DNA from: Ustilago trichophora
Lineage: Eukaryota > Basidiomycota > Ustilaginomycetes > Ustilaginales > Ustilaginaceae
Reading direction: 5' to 3'
DNA: 64,000 nt
NCBI GenBank assembly: GCA_900323505.1
Contig: OOIN01000039.1
Span: forward strand, 310,001 to 374,000
The position numbers were made by a program, and so were the translations under genes. This document shows positions 20,193 through 30,163 of this stretch, piece by piece. Positions within the stretch are counted from its first letter, which is position 1; every line of letters starts with the position of its first letter. The notes below the pieces were generated by a model. That model was not told the origin of the DNA. It saw nothing but the letters and a program-made list of their open reading frames with translations, and searched no databases.

Positions 20193-23100
20193 ATGCCTTC
20201 TTCCTCGCAAAACGCCGATCCCCAATCTTCCTCCCAACACACCACCACCACCATCACCACCACATCCCTCGACACATCATCGATTGCTGGCGATCGTATC
20301 CTGTCCGATTCACGCTCTGCAAACGTCTTGACCGGCGGGCGTGCCCCCCACTCCACCAAGGAGGATTCCCTTACATCTACAGATCCAACCCTCAACAACT
20401 GCAGCAAGACAAGCTCATCGGTTCTTTCCCACAAACGCTCCGTCAAGTCCATCACAAAGCAATACGAAGTTCGACAAGACACCGCCTCGGCTGCTTTGCA
20501 TCTTCGCGTTCCTTTGTCCACTTCTCGTCCTTCGTCACCTACCTATTGCGCTTCGCAGCTGTTTGCAACCGCGTCAAATCAGCACCAGTCTCAGAGTCTC
20601 GACGTGCCACATACGTCGGCTTTGCAGAAACGTAGTTCCTTCTTGCTGCCTAGCAATTCAGATCCGACAACATTGTCTGCTACCCCGCCAAGGCCTCGAA
20701 GTCTCAGCAGCAGTTCAGGCACTACCTTCTCCAGATCGCCTTCTATCAGGCTTGCCAGCGGTTCTTACCCTTCCACACTTAGACCACCTGTCAAGAAGGC
20801 TTCCGATTCTTCGATTCGATCGCTGCCCGAGCCTCCCCTGCCGCTTCCCCAAGTCGCAGATAAGTCCTCGTGTCCCCCGTCCCCTGTCAATATCGGAGGA
20901 ACGGCTGCCCCAGAAGCGCCCACCACGGCCGTCACCATGAACACATCCCAGGAGGAGACATCTGCTGCGCCCGCGTCAAAATCGCTGCAGAGCACAGCCC
21001 CACCGCAGGACACAGCTAAACCGCAAAATGCTCACGAGCACAACCCCACCCTCGAACAAAACGACGTCGAGGACGAAGCCCTCTACGAAGGCATGGACAG
21101 CATCACCGATCTCGATGGACACACAGGCGCCAATGGCACAGGGCTCACCGCCTCCTCCATCGATTTCTCCAAAATGACGCTCGCCGAACGACGCGAGCAC
21201 TCGCGACGACACTCTCACATCCACAGTCGCAATCTTAGCGTCTTCTTCCCTCGTCCCGGTACCGAAGCCGAGGCCGAATCTGATGCCGTCAAAGCGCGCG
21301 AGCACTTTGAACAGCAGCATCACCACCACCAACATGTCGCACCCGCAAGTGCTGCTTCTACATCCTCGGCCACGGGCACCAACACCAGCAGCAGCGACTC
21401 GAAAGTGCATCGTCGTGGCAACAGCGGTAATCGACCGCAGATCACCGTCAGCACCGATGCCAGTACGCTTTCCCCGCGCTCAGCTAGCTTTGCTGCACTC
21501 ACGGCGAATGAGAACACCAACAAGAACAGCAGCAAGCTCGGTGCTCCCGACAATCATCTCGGCGGCGATCTCAGCCCAAGCCCAACAAAGAGCAGAAGGG
21601 GACATCACCATCGTCACAGTGTCGCCATGTTGGATTCGGGATTGAGCCCGATTGCGGCCAACAAGCAGAATGGTGGCCATGGAATGGAAAGATCCACCTC
21701 TTCAACTTCGTGGAACTCGGACGCTTCCCACAGTGTGCCTTTCGACCACCACCACCATTCACACAACCACAACCACAATCACGATCACAGCCACACCCAC
21801 AGTCATGGTCACAAACACCGTCGCTCCCTCCACGTACGCACAGTCTCTGCCCTCGGCCATATTCCACAAGCCTCGCGGCCGCTGCTTCTATTCGGTATTT
21901 CGCATTTCGGTCTAGGCGCTGCACTCTGGATGGCGGGGCAAGAGGTTGATTCTCTTTCTGCGACGGGGCTCGGTTATCTGGTTGTCTTTGACGCTATGGG
22001 AATTCTCAGCAGTGCCTTGTCCGATTGGGCGCTCGAATGGGAGCAGCACGCCAGCGATCAGCGAAGACGAAGCGGCAAGACCGAAGGTACAACCATGAAG
22101 CGACCCTACGGAATGCATCGTGTTTCGACGCTGCTGCATTTCGTCCAGACCATCTACTTGCTCTTTGCAAGCGTCTACGTGCTCAAAGAGTCTGTCGAAC
22201 ATGCTCTCCTCGAAGGAGGCGGCAGCAACGCCGCAGGGGCAGAAGGAGGACGGGTGGAATCAGCTTCGGGACACGACCACTCTCACGCGCACGCAGAGCA
22301 CTCGGTGGGCATTCTCATGCCCAACCTCTTGCTAGCTCTCTCCCTGGCCGCTTGTGTGTTTTCCAACATTGTCATGGGAAACCACGCCCGGTTGGTAGCC
22401 GCGTGTGGGATCAGCACAGCTGCCTCTGGTGGGGCTCCCGGTGGGCCACGTCACGGACGCAGTGGATCGGTATTGATGCGTCCCTCTGAGCTGGCATCTC
22501 CTCTGCTGGCGTTGTTGGCGAATCCTTTCAGCTTGACGGTACTCTTCTTCAGCTCGGCGCTGCTGTTTGCAGGTCTCACCATGCCCTCGATCCAAGTGGC
22601 TGCGCTGGATAAGGTGCTGGCGGGCCTAGAATCCGTTTCCATGTTTTACGTCGCTTATCCGGCCTCTGTCGCACTGGGAAAAGTTCTTCTCCAGACAGCA
22701 CCCTCGGAAAGCTCGCCAAACAAGCAGCAGCTCAAGCGGGCGTTGAAGCTGGTAGAACAGCATCCGCTCATATCCTACGTACCTCCGCCGAACCTGTGGC
22801 AGCTCACACCTCCCACTTCGGCACTGGTCCAGGCCGATCGTGGATCGGGTATGCTTTCTGGTGGTGGGGCGTCTGGAAGGGGTATGCATTTTGGTAGCAA
22901 GACAGCCTCGTTGGTGGCTTCGGTGACGGTGTTTTTGAGGGCAGAGGCAACGGATGAGGATTGCTTTGAAATGACCAAGTGGGTCTGGGAGAAGTTGGCA
23001 CCGAGTGTCGGGGCAGGGAGAGGGCTGATGGCGGGGGAGATGCTGAGAGGCACGCAGAGGGCGGGTGAGCTGACGGTGTGTGTAAAGAGAGAGGGACATG

Positions 23101-23318
23101 AGGAGGATGGTGCCCAGCATAGCTTTGGCGGTGGCTGTGGACATGGACATGGTCATGATCATGCGCACGATCATGCGCACGGACACCACAATCACAGCCA
23201 TCACAGCCATCACAGCCACGGCCATCATGGACACAGTCACGGCCATGGTCATTCTGCCCACTCTCACGATCACAGCCATGGCCATGACCACAACCACGGA
23301 CACCATCATCATCACTAG
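20193..23318 (+). CDS. CDF-family zinc transport protein, Zrg17/ZnT6-like, His-rich
   Basis: 1041-aa protein of the cation diffusion facilitator family. Residues 1 to about 550 are Ser/Thr/Pro-rich and probably cytosolic. The membrane part (about 562-860) has around six hydrophobic segments, beginning RPLLLFGISHFGLGAALWMA. His-rich stretches lie before TM1 (about 519-543, HxHx repeats), in a loop (GHDHSHAHAEH) and in a long C-terminal tail of HGHDHAH-type repeats ending in HHHHH. In the TM2 equivalent, VVFDAMGILSSAL lacks the His/Asp and Asp that bind zinc in active CDF proteins (family pattern DAFHxLxD), and the TM5 equivalent also lacks HxxxD. Yeast Zrg17 and animal ZnT6 are non-transporting partners of Msc2/ZnT5, so I infer an ER or secretory-pathway zinc import complex subunit. 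The ATG at 20193 (MPSSSQN) follows a leader-like CA-rich stretch. Confidence 0.7.
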   Translation: MPSSSQNADPQSSSQHTTTTITTTSLDTSSIAGDRILSDSRSANVLTGGRAPHSTKEDSLTSTDPTLNNCSKTSSSVLSHKRSVKSITKQYEVRQDTASAALHLRVPLSTSRPSSPTYCASQLFATASNQHQSQSLDVPHTSALQKRSSFLLPSNSDPTTLSATPPRPRSLSSSSGTTFSRSPSIRLASGSYPSTLRPPVKKASDSSIRSLPEPPLPLPQVADKSSCPPSPVNIGGTAAPEAPTTAVTMNTSQEETSAAPASKSLQSTAPPQDTAKPQNAHEHNPTLEQNDVEDEALYEGMDSITDLDGHTGANGTGLTASSIDFSKMTLAERREHSRRHSHIHSRNLSVFFPRPGTEAEAESDAVKAREHFEQQHHHHQHVAPASAASTSSATGTNTSSSDSKVHRRGNSGNRPQITVSTDASTLSPRSASFAALTANENTNKNSSKLGAPDNHLGGDLSPSPTKSRRGHHHRHSVAMLDSGLSPIAANKQNGGHGMERSTSSTSWNSDASHSVPFDHHHHSHNHNHNHDHSHTHSHGHKHRRSLHVRTVSALGHIPQASRPLLLFGISHFGLGAALWMAGQEVDSLSATGLGYLVVFDAMGILSSALSDWALEWEQHASDQRRRSGKTEGTTMKRPYGMHRVSTLLHFVQTIYLLFASVYVLKESVEHALLEGGGSNAAGAEGGRVESASGHDHSHAHAEHSVGILMPNLLLALSLAACVFSNIVMGNHARLVAACGISTAASGGAPGGPRHGRSGSVLMRPSELASPLLALLANPFSLTVLFFSSALLFAGLTMPSIQVAALDKVLAGLESVSMFYVAYPASVALGKVLLQTAPSESSPNKQQLKRALKLVEQHPLISYVPPPNLWQLTPPTSALVQADRGSGMLSGGGASGRGMHFGSKTASLVASVTVFLRAEATDEDCFEMTKWVWEKLAPSVGAGRGLMAGEMLRGTQRAGELTVCVKREGHEEDGAQHSFGGGCGHGHGHDHAHDHAHGHHNHSHHSHHSHGHHGHSHGHGHSAHSHDHSHGHDHNHGHHHHH

Positions 23319-24035
23319 AGCCTTTTCACACCCCCTTTTTCACGCTTCATCCCTCTGTCACCCTTTCAACACATATGCTTCTACCTATCGCACAAATAGA
23401 CAAGATTGAAAAGCACCCCCCTTTAACAAAGCAATGCTTATGTGTGAGCTTTTTTGGATGGCCTAAACTTGAAATCCGGCTAAGCATTTTTGGCAAGATG
23501 TCGGAGTTGGCCGAGCCACATGACACTGAAAAAGATGTGAGAGCCAGAAAGCACGTGCGCACGCTTTCTGTGTTGTGCTGTTGTTGCTGCAGTGACTCGA
23601 ACGATAACGAAGATCGAGAGTGATTTGGGGCAGCCGATGCGCAGGGATGGTAAAATTCCAAATATCTGCCCGATCCGATTTTGCTTTGAGAAGAATTGAA
23701 AAAAAAAGGAGGGCGCATCATCATCCGCTTTCCCAACGGCGGATCTTCGGATGCATAGCAGAGACAATACAGTCCAGAACAGAGAGAGAGTCATCTTGTT
23801 GGCTTGCGGATTTTGATCTGTGGTACTGTATCTAATTGTTCCCACTTTACCATCACAACCCCACCTGCTCACGATCAGAACCTCATCACCTTCTTTTCTC
23901 GCATCCTACATCTACATCCACATCCACACATTCACACTCTCTCTTTTACTTTGGGGGTTGAATCCTATCCAATCCTCGCATTCAACAAATCTTTACTTGT
24001 GACATCACAACGACAAAAAACAGCTGCTGCCGAGC
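23319..24035. promoter_or_regulatory. HIS1 upstream region
   Basis: Lies between the CDF 3' end and the HIS1 start. It is CT/CA-rich just before the ATG, as in other leaders here. TGACTC at 23593-23598 matches the half-site of the Gcn4/Cpc1 general amino-acid control element (TGASTCA). Single short matches are expected by chance, so this is suggestive only. Confidence 0.3.
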
Positions 24036-25013
24036 ATGTCGAACCTTCTCAGTGCCGAAAACCTCAACGGGCGACTTCTTTTCGCCATCCCTAAGAAGGG
24101 ACGACTTTACGAGAAATGTCTCGAGATTCTCTCTGGAGCCGATGTTCAATTCAAACGTCAACACCGACTTGATGTTGCTTTGGTGCAAAATCTACCCATT
24201 GCTCTTGTTTTCCTTCCCGCCGCCGATATCCCCCGTTTCGTCGGCGAAGGAAACGTAGATCTCGGCATCACCGGGCAGGACATGGTTGCGGAAGCAGGAG
24301 AAAAAGTCTCTTCTCTCATCAGCGAAGAGCTTCAACTTGGGTTTGGAAAATGTTCTCTCGATGTCCAGATCCCCGATCCTTCTCTCCCTGCCAACTCTGG
24401 TAAAGGCATCAACAGTGTTGAAGATTTGGTTGGTAAAAAAGTCGCTACTTCATTCGACTATCTCGCCGGAAAATTCTTTGCCGAACTCGATGCCAAAGTT
24501 ACGGCTCAACGTCAAGCTTCTGGTCAACTGAAAGATGGGCAAGTTCTCAAGACTCAAATCGAATATGTTGGAGGTTCCGTTGAAGCCGCATGTGCCCTTG
24601 GATTGGCAGATGGTATCGTAGACCTGGTAGAGTCGGGTGAAACCATGCGCGCATGCGGCTTGACAAACATCTCCCAACTCCTCACCTCCCAAGCTGTCCT
24701 CATCAAACCTTCCACCCCTCACCCAAGATCCGACACGGATCTCATCACCCTAATCACCGCCCGAATCCGCGGCGTCATCGCAGCATCCAAATACGTCCTG
24801 TGTCAGTACAACGTTCAGAAGAAAGACCTCCAACAGGCGCTCGAAATCACCCCCGGTAGAAGAGCCGCTACCGTAAGCCCTTTGGAGGAGAAAGATTGGA
24901 ACGCAGTCAGCAGTATGGTGTTGAAAGCTCAGGTTGCTACCATCATGGATCAGTTGGAAAAAATAGGCGCTAGCGATATCTTGATCGTAGGCATCAACAA
25001 CTGTCGTGTCTAA
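24036..25013 (+). CDS. HIS1: HIS1: ATP phosphoribosyltransferase
   Basis: First enzyme of histidine synthesis. It joins ATP and PRPP to phosphoribosyl-ATP and is normally feedback-inhibited by histidine. At 325 aa it is the long HisG form. Motifs: GRLLFAIPKKGRLYEKCLEI near the N-terminus, FVGEGNVDLGITGQDMV (about residues 68-84), KVATSFDYLAGKFF, and the PRPP-binding signature VGGSVEAACALGLADGIVDL followed by VESGETMRACGL. The last about 100 residues (from DTDLITLITARIRGVI to ILIVGINNCRV) form the ACT-like regulatory domain that binds histidine. The start MSNLLSAENLNGR is the first ATG after a pyrimidine-rich leader. No intron. Convergent with the paladin-type gene, 302 nt apart. Confidence 0.95.
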   Translation: MSNLLSAENLNGRLLFAIPKKGRLYEKCLEILSGADVQFKRQHRLDVALVQNLPIALVFLPAADIPRFVGEGNVDLGITGQDMVAEAGEKVSSLISEELQLGFGKCSLDVQIPDPSLPANSGKGINSVEDLVGKKVATSFDYLAGKFFAELDAKVTAQRQASGQLKDGQVLKTQIEYVGGSVEAACALGLADGIVDLVESGETMRACGLTNISQLLTSQAVLIKPSTPHPRSDTDLITLITARIRGVIAASKYVLCQYNVQKKDLQQALEITPGRRAATVSPLEEKDWNAVSSMVLKAQVATIMDQLEKIGASDILIVGINNCRV

Positions 25014-25197
25014 AAAAAAAAAAAACAAACAGAGGTGACAAGAAGAAGAAGATACAGTCTGTAGATATGTCTTTGGGGACAATGCAACGCTCTTGTTGAA
25101 TCACTTGCCATGTAGATCCCCCATTCGCCTTCCGCTTTGTGGATGCTGGTGCTCGATCCTGTGTTGAAGACCATAAAAGTCTGCCCTTGTCTCTGCA

Positions 25198-25232
<35 letters not shown>

Positions 25233-25315
25233 CTGGATCTGTCCACAGTTGTCTGTTTGTGCATCTATCGCAAGGCAACAGTCTATAAATAAAAAACCCC
25301 GCATCATCTTACACT
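25014..25315. other. Convergent 3' region with A run and (CA)16
   Basis: Begins with an A run directly after the HIS1 stop and includes a dinucleotide array (25200-25231). No gene. Confidence 0.7.
25200..25231. repeat. (CA)n microsatellite
   Basis: About sixteen CA dinucleotides between the 3' ends of HIS1 and the paladin-type gene. Confidence 0.9.
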
Positions 25316-28300
25316 CTACTCTAGCTTATCCCTCCCCAAAATATTCCCAATCTCCCTCCTGGGTTGCAACCAACCTAGGAAAGAAGGGAATCTTCTACCC
25401 TCGGTATGATAACTAGTAAACGCGGTCGAACTAGACATTTGCGAACTGACGCTTTCCGACCTGCCCCTTGCTGCTGCCGCACCCACTGGCGTCACATCCA
25501 TGTCCTCGCCAACCGCCGAATCGATCGGAATCGCCGGTCCACCACCCCCCAGCGCCGGCAACAGGGGGATAAATCCATCCGCCTCGCTCTTCTCCAACAG
25601 ATAGTTGGCAAACGTGATCAGATAGCCATACCTCTGCAGATAGTTGGTAAAGACCGTCGTGAGATGCTTGTGCTTCTTCGTTCCAAACTCTGCATTGTCA
25701 GCACGCAACTTGGAATCGTAGATGGCTTTGCGAAGGTTTTGCACCGCTTCCATACGGTCGATGGCTCGATCGGTCAACTTCTTGGCCAGCTTTCCATGCG
25801 ACAAGACTCCTACGAGTTGCAAGATCGTTCGCCATTCTCCCTGAAGCCAAAGATCATCCTCGCGATTGTCAAGGTTGTCCTTGGGTTGACCAAACGCCGC
25901 ATCCTCATCATTGGGAATGGTTGCGCCGGTGGCGGTGGTCACGGCATCATCGGCGGATGTAGATGTAGGCAAGATGATGGATCCAGACATTTCGTAACTG
26001 GACACCAGCTGATCACCGTAATGCCAAACCGTCGAGACGAGAGAAGCGATCACCATACCCGTAGTTGTCCGTCCTCGACCCATCTGACAATTGAAGACGC
26101 ACGCGGATCCCGTCTGCAATGCCGTGATGACTCGCTCCTCCAACTGCGAAAACACCGCAGGCACCGGCGCCTGCTCGTCCGTAATCGCCAATCGAGCATA
26201 GTCCACCTTATACCCTTCACGCTGTACCAGCTCGTACACCTCCCTGGGAGTCAGTACGTCTCCTTCCTTGACCGTCTCCCAAACGGGGATAATGTCGAAT
26301 TCGCCCTGGCGGATTTCCGTCTCGTCGTGCAGGAGTACACGTCCTCCTCGCTCAGCGGCTTCTTTGAGCATATCGTTCTTCAGCGCCACTTCCATGCCTT
26401 CGACAACGTCGGTGGTGACTCCCGTGGCTTCGATGTTGGTGATCGGTTGATCGGCAAGTCGCAACACATGTGGACGACCGTTTACGTACAGCACCGGTTC
26501 CTCTCGCAACGAAGTCCATACCACCTTTGCCGGTCCGTTCGGAGAAGCACCCATCCGGGTCAATCCTCGACGCAAACCCTCTACAGTCGGCATGCCCGAA
26601 CCCCACGTCTCCCGTCCATGGCTCACCAGAGGCGTTCTGGGTGTCATCGGCGTCGACGGCTGGTTCGTCGCATTTGCCTGACTCGTCGGTGGCGTCAACA
26701 ACAGCGGAACACCACGCAAATTTGGCATCCCATCGATGCGTTCCGGCAGACCAAGCTTCAAAATACCACTAAAGAAGTCAGACTTGAGCATCGTGTATGC
26801 CGACAAGATGCTGCCACTACGGTGCGAAACCACCTCCTGCACCTCATCCGACAGTGCCATTCCATCGCTCGCGTCCACCTTTTGCAGTGGCATGATGGTG
26901 GAAATGTCGATCTTGTCAAACTCCTTTGCGATCGTCTCGAACACCGGCTGGCGCGTGACGAACGAACGGAAGCTCGGGGCAGCCTCGAGCAAATCGGGCC
27001 GAGTCTGCGTGAGGTAGGACTGGAAGACGATGAGCAAAAAGTAGCGGCGGAGATTATGGATGGCACTCTGGATACGTTTCTTGCGCAAGGCTTCGTCTTC
27101 GGTGTCTTCGGCGGCGAGACGTGCTTCTTCGATGGCTTCGCGAAGGTTGGTGACGGAGGCACATTGGTCGATGCAGTCGTCGACCATTCTCTTGACTTCG
27201 AGACCTTTGGGGATGACGCGGAGGAGACTGTTGATGACGTGGTAGCTGAGAGGGGCTCGCTTGGGTGGGTGGCTGCCCTCTGTGGATCGTGAATCGGCCG
27301 TGTCGTCAAGCAGGTCGGCGTTGACGGTCTCACGTGCGTACGGTGTTGCAGAGCCGCTGTCTTGAGCCGAAGGCGAAAGTCGGAGACCGTCCGAGTGATC
27401 CTCATCTCCATTGCCCTTCGTTGAACTCTCGTCGTCGTCGCGCACCTCCTGCAGCTTCGATTCGGGAAGCTTGCTCTGGCCCTGCTTGAGCCATCGGGCG
27501 ATCATCAGGATGAGAACGGCCGTCATAGTACTGCGGCCTCTTCCGAGCTGACAGTTGAGCACGATAGGCTGCCTCTCCACGTTGGCCTGCAGCACAGTGG
27601 AGAGGAGCTCGCTGATGTCGGAAAAGTCGGGCGGCTTCTCTGCAGTCATGGGGATTCTTCGGAATCGCAGCTGAACCTTGTCCTTGAAGTCTGTTCCGAT
27701 ATTGGTCATGATTTCCTGGACGGTATCCACATCCGATGGGTTGGCCTCTTCCCAGATGGGAATGACGGTGCCGTCCGATGTTTCGGTGTGCAACAGAAGC
27801 CGTCCTTCGCCAGACTCCAGCTCATTGACAACATCGTTCTTCAGCCTGTCTTCGAGCAACAAAAGGCGATCCCAGTTGATACCGCTGTACGCCTTGATGT
27901 TACGGAGCGACATACCCTTCTGACGGAGGCAGTATGGCTTGCCGTTGACATAGACGATAGGCTCCTCACGAAGGTTAATCCAGGTGACTGTGCGGGGTGG
28001 ATAGCTCGAAGCATCGGTCTTGGAAGCATAGTGCTCTTGCAGAGCAGCAACGACGTTTCGAATGCCGTCGACGGTGGGCTGACCAGTGGCAAAGATGTTG
28101 CTTCCGGGGATGCGACGGAAGTTGACAGTGCCACGGATGGGCAGACCCGAGTTCCTTTCGATGAACTTGCGCCAAATATCGCACTTGAGCAGGGTGAAGG
28201 GTCGCAAAACGATACCAGCTCGGTTGCGAATCACATAGTCGGCAAATTCGTCTCCAGGCACCTGTGCTCCTTGACCCGACACTTCACCGAATCGGCTCTG

Positions 28301-30163
28301 CAGCTTTTCTGATGTGGCGACAAGCTCGCCTGCCTTGCCACCGCTAAGGATACGAAGGTCACCGACGGGGTCGAAGAAGTACAAGCGGCGACCCTTGGAT
28401 CGGATGAGCTGGATACCACGCCAGATCTCGGCTCGGTTCTTTAGCCAGTTTGCGAATCTGTGCTGGAAGGTGGCGGTCTTACTGGCGTTGACGTAGCTGG
28501 CAAATGCGACGAGGAAGAAGTACTTTTCGAGCGACTTGGCTGCCTTCTCGAGATGCAAGGCGGCCTGCGCCTCATCAAGGGCATCGGTCGAGTATCGGAT
28601 TCTTGAAGAGAGGATCGTCTCACGCAAGTTGGTGACATGGGCACAGCAATCGATGGCGACGTCGACGACGGCCTTGTTCTCGAGACCCTCGTCGAGAAGA
28701 CCAGCCAGTTGTCGAATGACACCGTAGTCGCCCGAGTTGGCCTTGCGGAGAGATTCGAGCAAGGCAGGGTTGGAGAGGAGGATTTCGATGGTGGACTGCG
28801 AGTCGCGGGTCGACAGGCTGACGTTGAGGACACGGATGAGCCGCAGAAGCGACAAGTTCTGGGCTTGTTGTTCGCTGGCCTGCCTGAGCGAACGAGCGAC
28901 GCCCGAATGAGGAGTACCGTTGGCAGGAGTCTGCAAGGGTGACTTTTGCTGTTCCGAGAGGGGGGCGAAAGGGTCTTGGTAGCCGAGCAGGAGCACCTGC
29001 TTTCTACGCAAGATGACAGCAGCCACCATGGCAAAGGTGGTACGGGTGAAGCCGATACCGCAGTTGGCTACGAGGCTTGTTTCGGTGGGATCGAGGTCCT
29101 TGATGACTTGGGTGTAGGCGTCGAGATAGTTGTTCTCGATAGCTTGATCCTCGGCAATGGGAATACGGTGGTAGTCGACCCTCCAGCCTTCGGCCTTGAC
29201 ACGGTCCCATACCTCACGGACGGTGTGTACGGATGCTTCATCAACGGCGATCCAAGTGGGCTCAATCTGACCAGTAGCAGTCTCCTCGTGGACCATGAGA
29301 AGACCACCGTACTTGGCCGACTCGCGGAGAATGTCTTGCTTGAGGCGCGACTCGATAGCTTCGAGGTTGTCTGCACGGATACTGAGTTCGAGCGTGCTGA
29401 CGGGTCTCTCGGCCTCTCGAAGGACGAAGGGTCTGCCTCCTACATAGATGACGGGCTCTTCTCTGGTGCAGACCCAGACGCATTTGCGGGATTTTTCGGA
29501 ACGCGACGACGACTTTGTGTTGTCGGCGGTTGTATCTTGGGCCTGAGCGAGAGATGGAGATGCCAGAGGAGAGGCAGTCTGCGGAGAAGAGGTGGAAGGC
29601 GCGCCAGCCGAACCCAAGCTGGATAGCCGCGAATCGAAACTCTGCGAGCCGCTCGTGTCTTTGGTGGGTCGAGCGTTGAGTACGGAGAGAATGGTCTTGA
29701 GACCGGTGATGGTGGGCTGTGCGACACCATAGACTTCGAGCGAGCAGTCTGCCTTTCGGAAGTTAGGGGCACCTTGGAGATGAAGGTTGAGATGGGCATG
29801 GCGTGCGCCACCAGCAAAGTGATCGGTCTTGAGGATTAAGCCTCGGTTGAGTACGCTTCCCTGGCGATTACGGACTACGCTGTCCTCGCGCTGTGCCCAT
29901 AGTTGAGTGCCGAGCTTTCCGAAGCCATCTGAACCCAAGAGGTTCGGTTTTGCACGACTGGACGAAGATGGCAGTGCGCCCAAGCTTGTTGCTGGATGAG
30001 ATAGAGAGGACTGTGAAGCTACACGGATACCGGCTCGTGGTTGAGGCACAGATTGCTGTGGTGCTGGCAAAGGCGATTCGAGCGCTGGTACATCTTGGAT
30101 ATCGCTGAGACTAGCTGCTGAATCGTCTCGAGCAGGTGCCCTGGGGATGGGCGTGGATGTCAT
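25316..30163 (-). CDS. Paladin-type protein with three phytase/PTP-like repeats
   Basis: 1615-aa intronless protein made of three PTP-like phytase (paladin) repeats. Each repeat has an entry motif of the form (W/V)xxLREEP(V/I)(L/V/I)YVNG(R/K)P followed by a Cys-x5-Arg loop. Entry motifs are CTREEPVIYVGGRPFVLRE, LREEPIVYVNGKPYCLRQ and LREEPVLYVNGRPHVLRL. Loops are NCGIGFTRTT (about residue 366), NCQLGRGRST (about 868) and NCQMGRGRTTTG (about 1358). All three keep the Cys and Arg of the phosphatase P-loop, but Asn stands where HCx5R has His, and the first loop is the most divergent. Animal paladins have two such domains and are reported as phosphoinositide phosphatases or pseudophosphatases; fungal members are largely uncharacterised. 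The start at 30163 (MTSTPIPRAPARDD) is followed by a Ser/Pro-rich N-terminus. Enzyme activity here is inference. Confidence 0.85.
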   Translation of the reverse strand: MTSTPIPRAPARDDSAASLSDIQDVPALESPLPAPQQSVPQPRAGIRVASQSSLSHPATSLGALPSSSSRAKPNLLGSDGFGKLGTQLWAQREDSVVRNRQGSVLNRGLILKTDHFAGGARHAHLNLHLQGAPNFRKADCSLEVYGVAQPTITGLKTILSVLNARPTKDTSGSQSFDSRLSSLGSAGAPSTSSPQTASPLASPSLAQAQDTTADNTKSSSRSEKSRKCVWVCTREEPVIYVGGRPFVLREAERPVSTLELSIRADNLEAIESRLKQDILRESAKYGGLLMVHEETATGQIEPTWIAVDEASVHTVREVWDRVKAEGWRVDYHRIPIAEDQAIENNYLDAYTQVIKDLDPTETSLVANCGIGFTRTTFAMVAAVILRRKQVLLLGYQDPFAPLSEQQKSPLQTPANGTPHSGVARSLRQASEQQAQNLSLLRLIRVLNVSLSTRDSQSTIEILLSNPALLESLRKANSGDYGVIRQLAGLLDEGLENKAVVDVAIDCCAHVTNLRETILSSRIRYSTDALDEAQAALHLEKAAKSLEKYFFLVAFASYVNASKTATFQHRFANWLKNRAEIWRGIQLIRSKGRRLYFFDPVGDLRILSGGKAGELVATSEKLQSRFGEVSGQGAQVPGDEFADYVIRNRAGIVLRPFTLLKCDIWRKFIERNSGLPIRGTVNFRRIPGSNIFATGQPTVDGIRNVVAALQEHYASKTDASSYPPRTVTWINLREEPIVYVNGKPYCLRQKGMSLRNIKAYSGINWDRLLLLEDRLKNDVVNELESGEGRLLLHTETSDGTVIPIWEEANPSDVDTVQEIMTNIGTDFKDKVQLRFRRIPMTAEKPPDFSDISELLSTVLQANVERQPIVLNCQLGRGRSTMTAVLILMIARWLKQGQSKLPESKLQEVRDDDESSTKGNGDEDHSDGLRLSPSAQDSGSATPYARETVNADLLDDTADSRSTEGSHPPKRAPLSYHVINSLLRVIPKGLEVKRMVDDCIDQCASVTNLREAIEEARLAAEDTEDEALRKKRIQSAIHNLRRYFLLIVFQSYLTQTRPDLLEAAPSFRSFVTRQPVFETIAKEFDKIDISTIMPLQKVDASDGMALSDEVQEVVSHRSGSILSAYTMLKSDFFSGILKLGLPERIDGMPNLRGVPLLLTPPTSQANATNQPSTPMTPRTPLVSHGRETWGSGMPTVEGLRRGLTRMGASPNGPAKVVWTSLREEPVLYVNGRPHVLRLADQPITNIEATGVTTDVVEGMEVALKNDMLKEAAERGGRVLLHDETEIRQGEFDIIPVWETVKEGDVLTPREVYELVQREGYKVDYARLAITDEQAPVPAVFSQLEERVITALQTGSACVFNCQMGRGRTTTGMVIASLVSTVWHYGDQLVSSYEMSGSIILPTSTSADDAVTTATGATIPNDEDAAFGQPKDNLDNREDDLWLQGEWRTILQLVGVLSHGKLAKKLTDRAIDRMEAVQNLRKAIYDSKLRADNAEFGTKKHKHLTTVFTNYLQRYGYLITFANYLLEKSEADGFIPLLPALGGGGPAIPIDSAVGEDMDVTPVGAAAARGRSESVSSQMSSSTAFTSYHTEGRRFPSFLGWLQPRREIGNILGRDKLE

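Noticed and set aside
25406..27292. 628-codon open frame antisense to the paladin-type gene
   Set aside because: It is fully inside the real gene on the other strand, is Arg/His/Leu-biased from codon mirroring, and shows no family motif.
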